DNA from: JAFDVL01 sp043736395 | GTDB taxonomy: Bacteria; Acidobacteriota; Blastocatellia; RBC074 | Assembly (NCBI GenBank): GCA_043736395.1 | Contig: JAYTCQ010000007.1 | Coordinates: 1 to 42,272, forward strand | Length of the DNA: 42,272 bases | Direction: 5' to 3' | Shown: piece by piece, positions 35,998 through 42,272 of the stretch | How positions within the stretch are numbered: position 1 is the first letter of the stretch | How the letters are laid out: each line of letters starts with the position of its first letter | Program-made: the position numbers and the translations under genes | Notes under the pieces: model-generated | Told to the model about the DNA's origin: nothing | Database searches by the model: none | The model's input: the letters and a program-made list of their open reading frames with translations, nothing else

Positions 35998-36386
35998 ATA
36001 ATTTATTGTCTTGCAGGGGCATTGGGGAAATCGTGGGGTGATGATGCAGAAAGATAAACGAAATTGAGGTTTTGCGCTACCAAAAAATAAAGTGTGATTA
36101 TTTGGTTGCGTTGTAAATCAGACGCCTGGATACGTTTCTCGATATGTTTTTTCAAAAATAAAGAAAATAATAATTTTTTAATGACAGGTTTACTCGAAAA
36201 AATACGCTTTATAGTATGAGAGGAAATTTTACGAATATTATTTTCAGCCAGTAAGCTTTATCTGCCTGACGTTGATTGGCGTGTGATCAGTCTTGGCAAT
36301 AGAAAAATGCTTATCAGGGGAGGGGACTCACAATGCAGGCCTTAGCCAGGCACGCGAAGATTCATTTCCTCAGCCACTTGGGGATT

Positions 36387-36515
36387 TGTTAGGTAGTAAG
36401 TTAATCAGGGAGGGAGGTAGAAACTTGACCCTCGGTTAAGTCGTTCTGGGGGAGAAACACTTTTCTGGCGGAAACGCTTCTTAGCTTTCCCACCTGATTA
36501 ACTTACTACCTAACA
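36387..36515. ncRNA. Candidate structured RNA or miniature inverted-repeat element
   Basis: Arms 36387-36409 and 36493-36515 form a perfect 23-bp stem. The 83 bases inside can fold further: a hairpin AGAAA/TTTCT around 36464-36477 and a GCG-GAAA-CGC hairpin with a GNRA-type loop around 36479-36488. On the plus strand the closing stem is followed by ATTTTT, like a terminator. It codes for no protein and does not match an RNA family I can name. A short mobile element with terminal inverted repeats is an equal alternative. Confidence 0.4.
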
Positions 36516-36543
36516 TTTTTGATGAGGTAGTGAATACTAAAAA

Positions 36544-36579
36544 AAACTCCAGATAAAAGTCAACATTTATCTAGAGTTT
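36544..36579 (-). terminator. Intrinsic terminator of the BON gene
   Basis: Arms 36544-36557 and 36566-36579 make a 14-bp stem with one mismatch and an 8-base loop. Read on the minus strand, it is followed by a run of eight T (plus-strand A at 36539-36546, partly within the stem). It lies about 70 bases after the BON gene stop at 36647. Confidence 0.75.
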
Positions 36580-36646
36580 ACTTATCTGAAGTTAATCGTG
36601 AGGGGGGTTATCTTAATCTCACCTACCAATCAGGCTAACTTAAGTC

Positions 36647-37177
36647 TTAGCTCTTTCTTTCAGTACGCAAATTATTGGTTACTGAAAAAACATTGGAAAC
36701 ACCATTCGCTGCTAGAAAAGCGCGAGTTTTATCGCCTTCGTTCAGGACTACGCCTTCGAGTGTCACCGCGCCATTTTTCACAATAATGTGAATTGGCGGA
36801 ACGGCTTGTAGCGCCAGCCGATCAAGCCCCGTCTGGCTATAAATGGCGCGATAGGTTGCGATTCGAATCCGGTCATCAAAATTTGAGAGCGGCAACACTT
36901 CGATTTGATTGACGACTTCTTCAACTCCTTCGAGGCGAGCCACCACACGTGCGGCATCCGATTTTAAGGTCGGACGCGTCACCTGACCAAACAGAATTAC
37001 TCTGCCGTCTTCTAACTTATAACTCAGATTATCGAAGACGCCGAAGTAGGGCAGCATCACCAGTTCATGGCGAACTTTTTCTTTTAATTCATAGTCAGTC
37101 TCGTTATTCGCAAATCCTGGGATGACTGCAAAAATACTCAACACAACCAATAAAATCATCATAGTGAACTTTTTCAT
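36647..37177 (-). CDS. Exported protein with two BON domains
   Basis: A 176-residue protein. A signal peptide (residues 1-23, ending GFAN) is followed by two BON domains at about 28-97 and 103-172. The first shows the usual glycine and hydrophobic pattern in YKLEDGRVILFGQV and ARLEGVEEVVNQI; the second has IIVKNGAVTLEGVV and NGVSNVFSVTNNL. BON domains bind membranes or lipids in the cell envelope (OsmY type). AGGGGAG stands about 10 bases before the ATG. The gene is the last of the minus-strand group and has its own terminator. Confidence 0.88.
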   Translation of the reverse strand: MKKFTMMILLVVLSIFAVIPGFANNETDYELKEKVRHELVMLPYFGVFDNLSYKLEDGRVILFGQVTRPTLKSDAARVVARLEGVEEVVNQIEVLPLSNFDDRIRIATYRAIYSQTGLDRLALQAVPPIHIIVKNGAVTLEGVVLNEGDKTRAFLAANGVSNVFSVTNNLRTERKS

Positions 37178-37283
37178 AACGCATTTCTCCCCTTTAACTT
37201 GTGATAGAACGATTCACTAAACTTGTTACGTACTCTTAGAAGAAGATGGATTGTTTAGGGTTGTCTGAGTTAGGAAAAAAATA

Positions 37284-37385
37284 GTGGTCGGGGATCGGTG
37301 GGCGGTGACCGGTTTTGGAATGGACGGTACTAATATCAACGCGAAGCTGATTTTTACCGACCACCGATCCCCGATCCCCGACCAC
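37284..37385. repeat. Palindromic element reaching into the DoxX-like gene
   Basis: Arms 37284-37313 and 37356-37385 are reverse complements with five mismatches in 30, made of GGTCGGGGATCGG-like units. The right arm encodes the last ten residues of the DoxX-like protein, and the stop codon at 37354-37356 lies at its inner edge. The rest fills the gap toward the BON gene. Confidence 0.75.
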
Positions 37386-37746
37386 CTTTCTTAAATTCCT
37401 GGAAGTAAACTAAACCAATAAATAGCAAAGCAAAAATTGAATTCATTTTTCCCCACAGCAACAAATCAGGGACTACAAAAAATTCAATGAGATTCATTGT
37501 CGTAACGATAGTCATTTGAGTGATTGCATTCAGCCTGGATTTAATCTGGCTTAAAATCCAGAATGCCATCAGGATTTCAGAGGCGCCAATTAATTTCGTC
37601 AGAATTCCAGCATATTCGTTGCCTAAAATTCTTCCGACGATTTCCTGATGGCGTGGGACGAGATTCAGTAATTTGCAAAATAATCCATTTACAATCCAGA
37701 CTGCGGCAATGAAATAATGAATTAATTTGGAAGAATCCATAGCCAT
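37354..37746 (-). CDS. DoxX-like small membrane protein
   Basis: A 130-residue protein with four helices (about 8-25, 43-65, 74-94, 97-115), matching the DoxX-like family of small membrane proteins: WIVNGLFCKLLNLVPRHQ, RILGNEYAG and KLIGASEILMAFWIL are typical. Function in this family is poorly known. The last residues, GGRGSGIGGR, come from a palindromic element and are unlike the rest. The start may be 37746 or the ATG two codons later (37740); GGAG lies upstream of both. It overlaps the end of the GNAT gene by 25 bases and is co-transcribed. Confidence 0.75.
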   Translation of the reverse strand: MAMDSSKLIHYFIAAVWIVNGLFCKLLNLVPRHQEIVGRILGNEYAGILTKLIGASEILMAFWILSQIKSRLNAITQMTIVTTMNLIEFFVVPDLLLWGKMNSIFALLFIGLVYFQEFKKGGRGSGIGGR

Positions 37747-38159
37747 GCATCTCCGATTTCTTCGTCCTGGACAATCCCGGAATAGACGAATCCGTGGCGC
37801 CCTAAAATCTTGGTCGAAGCGTTATTTTCGGGTGCTGTTCTGGCGGTAATAATGATGGTCGGGTCAGTCTTTTGGCTGATTGAAATTAGCTGCCCGCAAA
37901 CGAATGAAGCGACTCCCTGACCTTCGTATTGCTTAAACGTCGCGTAAGCGATTTCTACTTTTCCTTCGATAGGTTTTCCAATGAAACCTCCACAGCCGAC
38001 CACCTGATTTGCTCTGATGGCAAGATACGCAATCCACGGCGGATGGAATCCCATTTTAGAATAATAATCGTCGTATGCTTTTAGTAACTCCTGACACTCA
38101 GGCGAGGCGTAAATTTCCTGGGATTTGTCTTCGTTCAGGTTAATTGGTTGGAGTATCAT
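37722..38159 (-). CDS. GNAT-family N-acetyltransferase
   Basis: A 145-residue acetyltransferase. The fold is recognised from WIAYLAIRANQVVGCGGFIG (strands 2-4), KVEIAYATFKQYEGQGVAS (the acetyl-CoA loop, with QxxGxG/A as QYEGQGVA), and TAPENNASTKILGRHGFVYSG (the family's C-terminal helix and strand). The substrate is unknown. The ATG at 38159 is used; a GTG four codons earlier at 38171 is possible and would start 3 bases after the HPt stop. Position within the HPt-DoxX operon gives no clear clue to substrate. Confidence 0.82.
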   Translation of the reverse strand: MILQPINLNEDKSQEIYASPECQELLKAYDDYYSKMGFHPPWIAYLAIRANQVVGCGGFIGKPIEGKVEIAYATFKQYEGQGVASFVCGQLISISQKTDPTIIITARTAPENNASTKILGRHGFVYSGIVQDEEIGDAWLWILPN

Positions 38160-38174
38160 GACTTGAACCACTTT

Positions 38175-38510
38175 TTACAATGAGCTGGTCGCAACCCGTA
38201 ATTTTTCCAGTTCCACTTCGAGAGTTTGCAGGGATTCTGACGCGACTGTGAGGTCTCCGCCTTTGCCGATCTCTTCTAATTTACGTGCTGCTTTTGAAGT
38301 TGCTTCGGCGCGGATATTTCCGGCAGCTCCTTTAATGGCGTGTGCGTTATTCGCAAGAGCAGCAGCGTCCTGATCAATAATCGCTTGCTGGATTTTACTG
38401 ATTTGAGCTGGAATTACTTCGAAAAAACAGGTGACCAATTCTGCTACGAATTCTTTATCGTCGGCGGCGATCCGCATTAATTCTGCCTCGTTGAAAACTT
38501 CAATATCCAT
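38175..38510 (-). CDS. Histidine phosphotransfer (HPt) protein
   Basis: A 111-residue, all-helical single-domain protein. The phosphorylated histidine is H57 in AHAIKGAAGNI, the standard HPt motif. HPt proteins pass phosphate between a receiver of a hybrid kinase and a second receiver. It lies 50 bases after the response regulator gene, itself after a histidine kinase, on the same strand. The neighbouring kinase has no receiver domain, so the HPt may exchange phosphate with the OmpR-type regulator or with partners elsewhere. The ribosome site is weak. Confidence 0.88.
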   Translation of the reverse strand: MDIEVFNEAELMRIAADDKEFVAELVTCFFEVIPAQISKIQQAIIDQDAAALANNAHAIKGAAGNIRAEATSKAARKLEEIGKGGDLTVASESLQTLEVELEKLRVATSSL

Positions 38511-38560
38511 AGTTGTTGACCAATAAACGTCAGTTTGTTGATTATTTCAAGAGGGCGAAA

Positions 38561-39274
38561 TTATTTTTGATGAGCGACAAAGCGGTAGCCCACACCGCGC
38601 ACTGTTTGCAGATGTTTAGGATCAGACGGATCGTCCTCGATGTATTTTCGTAACCGGACAATGAAATTATCAATCGCGCGCGTGTCCGTGTCTTCGCGCA
38701 ATCCCCAGACTTCTTCCAGAATCGCTTTGCGTGAAACAGGCAGTCCATCGTGCTGAATGAGGTAGCGCAGCAATTCGGCTTCCATTAGGGTTAACCGAAC
38801 AGTCTTTTTTTTGAGGATTAATTCCAGTGATCCGAAGTCAAAAGTTTTTCCTGCAAAAGTAAATACTTCACTCGAAGTTGCCGGGGTTGTTTCCTGTCTT
38901 GACCATTGATTGCGGCGAAGCAGTCCACGCAGTCTCGCAATAAGAATTGCCAGTTCAAAAGGCTTGGGAAGATAATCATCTGCGCCTGATTCAAATCCGC
39001 GCAGGACATCTTCAGGACGTGTTCGTGCGGTTAGCATCAGGATCGGAATAAAATTTTCCTGACGACGAAGTTCCGCTGCGATCTCGAATCCATTTTTACC
39101 GGGAAGCATGACGTCGAGAATGACAGCATCGAATTTATTCTCACGATTCAGGGCTAAACTGAGAGCCGTTTCTCCGTCGTGAGCCACGGTGACCTGATAG
39201 CCTTCCGCTTCCAGATTGAAGCGCAACCCGTCAGCCAAATGTAATTCATCTTCGACTATCAAAATTGAGTTCAT
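38561..39274 (-). CDS. OmpR/PhoB-family response regulator
   Basis: A 237-residue DNA-binding regulator. The receiver domain (1-120) has ILIVEDE, phospho-acceptor D54 in VILDVMLPGKNG, a conserved LTAR and the lysine in PKPFE. The winged-helix output domain (about 140-235) contains LTLMEAELLRYLIQ, VSRKAILEEVWG, TRAIDNFIVRLRKYIE and VRGVGYRFV. It is the partner of the kinase gene 58 bases upstream. The targets are unknown; the adjoining desaturase suggests, but does not show, a membrane or stress signal. Confidence 0.94.
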   Translation of the reverse strand: MNSILIVEDELHLADGLRFNLEAEGYQVTVAHDGETALSLALNRENKFDAVILDVMLPGKNGFEIAAELRRQENFIPILMLTARTRPEDVLRGFESGADDYLPKPFELAILIARLRGLLRRNQWSRQETTPATSSEVFTFAGKTFDFGSLELILKKKTVRLTLMEAELLRYLIQHDGLPVSRKAILEEVWGLREDTDTRAIDNFIVRLRKYIEDDPSDPKHLQTVRGVGYRFVAHQK

Positions 39275-39300
39275 AAAATAGGCATCCCGACATTCGCAAG

Positions 39301-39330
39301 GGGACGACAGGCGGGGACGCCTATCGTCCC
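39301..39330. other. Hairpin in the kinase-regulator spacer
   Basis: Arms 39301-39313 and 39318-39330 form a 13-bp stem with one mismatch and a 4-base loop. It fills most of the 58-base spacer between the kinase stop (39333) and the regulator start (39274). In the joint mRNA it could protect ends or lower read-through. No T run follows on the minus strand, so it is not a normal terminator there. Confidence 0.5.
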
Positions 39331-39332
39331 TT

Positions 39333-40247
39333 TTACCGTACCTCTTTCATCAGCGGCAATTTAATCATAAATAAGCTACCCTGACCTTCGCCTTCGCTTT
39401 CAGCAGAAATTTTTCCGCCGTGTCTTTCAATGATGGATTGAACGATAAATAACCCCAGCCCCGTACCCTTCACCCGCGCCATCATTTGCCCTGGCACTCG
39501 ATAGAAACGCTTGAATATTCGTTTCAATTGTATTTTAGGAATTCCAATTCCTTTGTCTTTGACCGTGATCAGAACTTTATTATCAGGAGCTTCAAAAACT
39601 TCGACAGAGACTTGAATTTTATCGACAGAATACTTTATCGCATTATCAATTAAATTTGAGAGAACCGCGCGTAACTCTTCACGATCTCCTTTAATTATTG
39701 GGCGATGCCCGTTTCTCACATGGTCGGTGAAGGTTAACGCATTGACTGGTAAACGATAACGAGTCTGTGCCAAATCCGTGCATTCCTTGGATAACTCGCC
39801 GATGTCAACCGGAGCTAGTTGAAGCTGGCCACGCTTTTGCCCGATTTGTCCGGCGCGCAAAACCTGCTCGACGGTGTTGAGTAACCGATCAGTATCCGCG
39901 AGCATAATGTTATAAAATTCGCGGCGTTTTTCCTCGTTGACTTCGCGGGTTTGGAGCGTTTCAAGATACAGCCGAATAGAGGCAATAGGAGTTTTCAATT
40001 CGTGCGTGACAGCATTGATAAAGCTGTCGTGTTGTTCATTGCGACGAATTTCGCGAACTAGAAAAATTGTGTTGAGGACTAAGCCGACAATGATCGCAAT
40101 GAAAAAGATAATGCCAAAAACAAGTAGCGCGACTTCACGCCAGTTGAGCAAAACCCATCCCACGTTAAGCGCCACGGTCAACGCAACAAGGACGGTGCCG
40201 AACGCGATAAAAAAGACTATGGATTTTCGTCGAGTATTCGCGAACAT
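39333..40247 (-). CDS. Membrane sensor histidine kinase
   Basis: A 304-residue kinase. Two helices (about 9-33 and 41-64) with almost no outer loop are followed by the dimerisation domain with H82 in FINAVTHELKTPIASI, and the ATPase domain with NLIDNAIKYS (N box), VKDKGIGIP (G1), FKRFYR (F box) and GTGLGLFIV (G2). The missing sensor loop points to sensing within the membrane or through a partner. The regulator gene follows. Its start codon lies 3 bases from a palindromic element, so the ribosome site region is made of that element and is poor. Confidence 0.93.
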   Translation of the reverse strand: MFANTRRKSIVFFIAFGTVLVALTVALNVGWVLLNWREVALLVFGIIFFIAIIVGLVLNTIFLVREIRRNEQHDSFINAVTHELKTPIASIRLYLETLQTREVNEEKRREFYNIMLADTDRLLNTVEQVLRAGQIGQKRGQLQLAPVDIGELSKECTDLAQTRYRLPVNALTFTDHVRNGHRPIIKGDREELRAVLSNLIDNAIKYSVDKIQVSVEVFEAPDNKVLITVKDKGIGIPKIQLKRIFKRFYRVPGQMMARVKGTGLGLFIVQSIIERHGGKISAESEGEGQGSLFMIKLPLMKEVR

Positions 40248-40250
40248 AAA

Positions 40251-40344
40251 AAAGATGCTGGATGTTAGATGTTAGATGTTAGATGGTGGGAAAAGAATCT
40301 GCAATCTCTTGCCCAAAATCTAGCATCCAACATCCAGCATCTTT
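40251..40344. repeat. Palindromic element in the desaturase-kinase spacer
   Basis: Arms 40251-40275 and 40320-40344 are reverse complements with two mismatches in 25. The left side extends as a 7-base tandem repeat (GATGTTA, about three copies, 40261-40284). It fills the gap between the desaturase stop (40348) and the kinase start (40247). It belongs to the same family as 24668-24743. Confidence 0.8.
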
Positions 40345-40347
40345 ATA

Positions 40348-41229
40348 CTAGCTCGCGCTTTGAAAGGCGGGATCAAAATCTTCTTCGAGTTTTCGCGGGG
40401 CTGTCTGCAAATCCACTGTGCGGACGTCTTTGGCTAAGCCAAAAAGTTTCAGCGCACTGATCGCGTACCAGTTCAAATCAACTTCGTACCAGGCTAAGCC
40501 GTGACGGGCAGAAGCGGCGTGCGCGTGATGATTGTTGTGCCAGCCTTCGCCGAACGACATCAACGCTACCCACCAATTGTTACGCGAATCGTCTCCGCTC
40601 TTAAATCGTTGTGTGCCCCACACGTGCGTCGCGGAATTCACGAGCCACGTGATATGCAAACCAACCGTAACGCGTAAAAATGTTCCCCACAGCACCATTG
40701 GGAATCCGCCGATAGCGAATAAAATCACGCCTAAAATAATTTGTGGAACGTAATGATAATTGGAGAGCCAAACGTAAAATTTATCTTTCGACAGATCGGG
40801 TGCGTAACGGCCTAACTTCGAACTGTCGCTGTGCAATCCAGTCCCGAAAATAATCCATCCCATGTGCGCCCAGAAAAATCCTTCGCGGGGCGAATGCGGA
40901 TCGCCTTCCTTGTCAGAACGAGAGTGATGAATGCGATGTAATCCCACCCAGAAAATCGGGCCACCCTGAAGCGCGAGCGTACCGCAGATCGCAAAGAAAT
41001 ATTCCAGATACCTGGGAACCTTGAAACCGCGATGCGTCAGCAAGCGATGGTATCCGATGCCGATCCCGAGACTCCCCGAAACCCACCAGAGAAAAACCGC
41101 TGCGGCAAATGACGGCCAGCTAAAATTGAAGAGCGCCACGACAGCTCCGACATGAAATAAGCTCATGAAGATCAGCGTGACCCAGTTAATATTTTTTGGT
41201 TCCGTGGATGAATTAGTAAGTGGACGCAA
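40348..41229 (-). CDS. Fatty acid desaturase (delta-9 acyl-CoA type)
   Basis: A 293-residue membrane enzyme that puts a double bond into acyl chains with a di-iron centre. All three histidine boxes are present: HRLLTHR, HRIHHS (in GLHRIHHSRSDKEGDPHSP) and HNNHHA (in GEGWHNNHHAHAASARHG). Helices lie at about 19-60, 75-95 and 165-200. The start is set by AAGGAG at 41237-41242, 7 bases before a TTG at 41229, giving MRPLTNSS; the earlier in-frame TTG at 41247 lies before that site and is less likely. The histidine kinase gene follows on the same strand, so membrane-fluidity control is a possible link, as with DesK-type kinases, but this is inference. Confidence 0.93.
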   Translation of the reverse strand: MRPLTNSSTEPKNINWVTLIFMSLFHVGAVVALFNFSWPSFAAAVFLWWVSGSLGIGIGYHRLLTHRGFKVPRYLEYFFAICGTLALQGGPIFWVGLHRIHHSRSDKEGDPHSPREGFFWAHMGWIIFGTGLHSDSSKLGRYAPDLSKDKFYVWLSNYHYVPQIILGVILFAIGGFPMVLWGTFLRVTVGLHITWLVNSATHVWGTQRFKSGDDSRNNWWVALMSFGEGWHNNHHAHAASARHGLAWYEVDLNWYAISALKLFGLAKDVRTVDLQTAPRKLEEDFDPAFQSAS

Positions 41230-41501
41230 AAGGTTTCTCCTTCTCAAAGCTGCTTTTTCGTGATTGGTTACAATGACCAGAAGTGCAATAAATCAGTACC
41301 CAAATGGTGCTGATAGTACGAGGAAATCCTAGCAGAGAAAGGTGGATTTGTTTGTAATAGTTTTGTAAGAGACAGAATGACAGTATTAACGAATGTCAAT
41401 ATGGCTGACTAACACTTCGTCTACTCGCAATCATCGCGTCGGTCACTGGTCAGTCGAGTTGGAATCCAGCACGCCAGAAAGAAAAGTGGCAATAATTACG
41501 A

Positions 41502-42020
41502 TCAACTGTCGCTGCGATTGTCAGGCTCCATCAGAATCGGTTCTAGCCGACGCGTGGTATGTTCGACGATGCTGTCCTCCGACACTGTCTCTGGCAAAAA
41601 ACGTAGATCGGACGTGGTTGCAGACAATTCGTCGGCTGGCGATGAAGTAGTGAGTATCTTAGGTGCGTGCAGCTTGGGATATAACAGGCCGTAAAGCATG
41701 ATGAGCGTTCCCGTCAGGGCGGCAAAAATGGCAGGCAAGTCCACGACTCGGTCAATTTTTAGTATGTGATTCAGCGCGAATAACAGCAAACCGCACAAGA
41801 ATACAACAACGCCTAAAAAGACGAGCCAGGCTGTCAATCTGGAGGCATCCGACTTGTCAGAAGAAATGGCTTGAGAGGATTCGTCAGGCGCTGGTGATGC
41901 ATTGACATTGTCAGCCAGTAGTTGCGCCACGAGTGGGGCAACGGCCTGTAATCCCAAGCCGCAATTACGGCAGAATTTTTGGTTAGTCGGAAACGCGGTT
42001 CCACAATTCGGACAGTGCAT
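41502..42020 (-). CDS. Zinc-ribbon membrane protein
   Basis: A 172-residue protein. The N-terminus is a double-CxxC zinc ribbon, CPNCG at residues 3-7 and CRNCG about 12 residues later. A low-complexity linker (about 40-60) leads to two helices (about 63-85 and 95-113) and a polar C-terminal tail. Such proteins are common and of unknown function; some bind partners via the ribbon. GGGAG stands before the ATG. It lies 42 bases after a cupin gene on the same strand. Confidence 0.8.
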   Translation of the reverse strand: MHCPNCGTAFPTNQKFCRNCGLGLQAVAPLVAQLLADNVNASPAPDESSQAISSDKSDASRLTAWLVFLGVVVFLCGLLLFALNHILKIDRVVDLPAIFAALTGTLIMLYGLLYPKLHAPKILTTSSPADELSATTSDLRFLPETVSEDSIVEHTTRRLEPILMEPDNRSDS

Positions 42021-42062
42021 ATTCGCTCCCAGTTGTTGCGGTAGATTCGATTTTCTATACGA

Positions 42063-42272
42063 TCAAAAAGGGGAAATGGTTCCAACCACTCCGCAATCTG
42101 GAAAAGATACCTCAAGCAACTCAACCCCATTGCCTGTTCGTAACTTAAATTCATTTCCTGAAGGAACAACGCAACTATCGCCATCATGTAGTTGATAATT
42201 TCCGTCTAAATCTAACTTGCCCTGCAATACAAACCAGAACAAAAAGTCTCCCGAATTCTTCTCAACATTGGC
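42063..42272 (-). CDS. Cupin-domain protein, 3' part only
   Basis: The last 69 codons of a gene that continues past the window end, open on the minus strand from 42272 to a TGA at 42063-42065. The translated end has FWFVLQGKLDLDG, LHDGDSCVVPSGNEF and ELLEVSFP, the usual second half of a small cupin barrel (strand, G-D turn, proline-glycine turn). Metal ligands of the first motif lie outside the window. It is probably a one-domain cupin upstream of the zinc-ribbon gene in the same operon. Function cannot be told. Confidence 0.7.
   Translation of the reverse strand, partial: ANVEKNSGDFLFWFVLQGKLDLDGNYQLHDGDSCVVPSGNEFKLRTGNGVELLEVSFPDCGVVGTISPF

Larger units (their letters stand above)
35998..36646. 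other. Large gene-free region upstream of glmM
   Basis: These 649 bases hold no convincing gene. Between 36170 and 36240 the sequence is very AT-rich and has a possible plus-strand promoter (TTTACT, 17 bases, TAGTAT, about 36189-36217). Around 36300-36400 the sequence becomes G-rich and structured. It contains the long stem at 36387-36515 and the BON gene terminator at 36544-36579, both listed separately. The region should also hold the glmM promoter, which I cannot place. Confidence 0.5.

Noticed and set aside
36310..36335. Sequence resembling the first strand of a SAM-I riboswitch (CTTATCA then G-rich)
   Set aside because: The other conserved SAM-I parts are not seen, no methionine or SAM gene follows, and the match is short.
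36845..36870. TTCGAATCC stretch that looks like a tRNA T-loop
   Set aside because: It lies within the BON gene and no acceptor, D or anticodon arms can be formed around it.
40261..40284. Tandem 7-base repeat as a possible CRISPR or integration site
   Set aside because: Units are contiguous without spacers and are part of a palindromic element.
41382..41400. TGACA ... TGTCA inverted pair upstream of the desaturase as an operator
   Set aside because: Only 5-bp arms with an 11-base gap, as expected by chance, and no matching promoter was found.

Overview
The window most likely comes from a chromosome of an Acidobacteriota bacterium, perhaps of the Blastocatellia. This rests on recognised protein families and style, not on a marker gene: no rRNA or tRNA is present. 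The clues are a giant secreted protein ending in the C-terminal domain type known as TIGR03437 (first defined in Solibacter), an ECF sigma / anti-sigma / TPR-CHAT cassette, VIT-VWA and di-haem oxidoreductase genes, and many different palindromic intergenic elements. Coding is dense with mid-range base composition. I see no phage, plasmid, transposase or CRISPR array.

Layout. 1-7324: a secreted VIT-VWA protein, a cyclase-family hydrolase, a small secreted protein, and a methyltransferase plus a two-domain glycosyltransferase. 7577-15175: one 2532-residue surface or secreted protein with 14 FG-GAP/VCBS repeats, cadherin-like domains, 12 IPT/TIG repeats of exactly 90 residues, dockerin-like and cohesin-like parts and the TIGR03437 end. 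15540-16796: a glutathionylspermidine-synthase-like ATP-grasp protein. 16981-22014: ECF sigma factor, membrane anti-sigma factor and exported TPR-CHAT peptidase, in one operon. 22227-23819: di-haem oxidoreductase. 24066-26141: leuC-leuD for leucine synthesis. 26385-35997: a polysaccharide synthesis and export region (GT4, membrane GT2, ABC-2 permease and ATPase, FAD oxidoreductase, GT2, methyltransferase, glmM). 36647-41229: a minus-strand set with a fatty-acid desaturase, histidine kinase, response regulator, HPt protein, GNAT acetyltransferase, DoxX-like membrane protein and BON protein. 41502-42272: a zinc-ribbon membrane protein and the 3' end of a cupin gene cut by the window edge.

How genes work together. 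The glycosyltransferases, ABC exporter, methyltransferases and GlmM fit the making and export of a cell-surface glycan by a Wzm/Wzt-type route. The sigma/anti-sigma/CHAT operon looks like a transmembrane signalling unit in which an exported caspase-like peptidase could act on the outer part of the anti-sigma factor; this is inference. Kinase, regulator and HPt form a possible phosphorelay.

The most unusual feature is the load of palindromic elements: at least ten long inverted repeats of several unrelated families, mostly filling gaps between genes. One lies in frame inside the catalytic domain of the CHAT protein, and another supplies the last residues of the DoxX-like protein.
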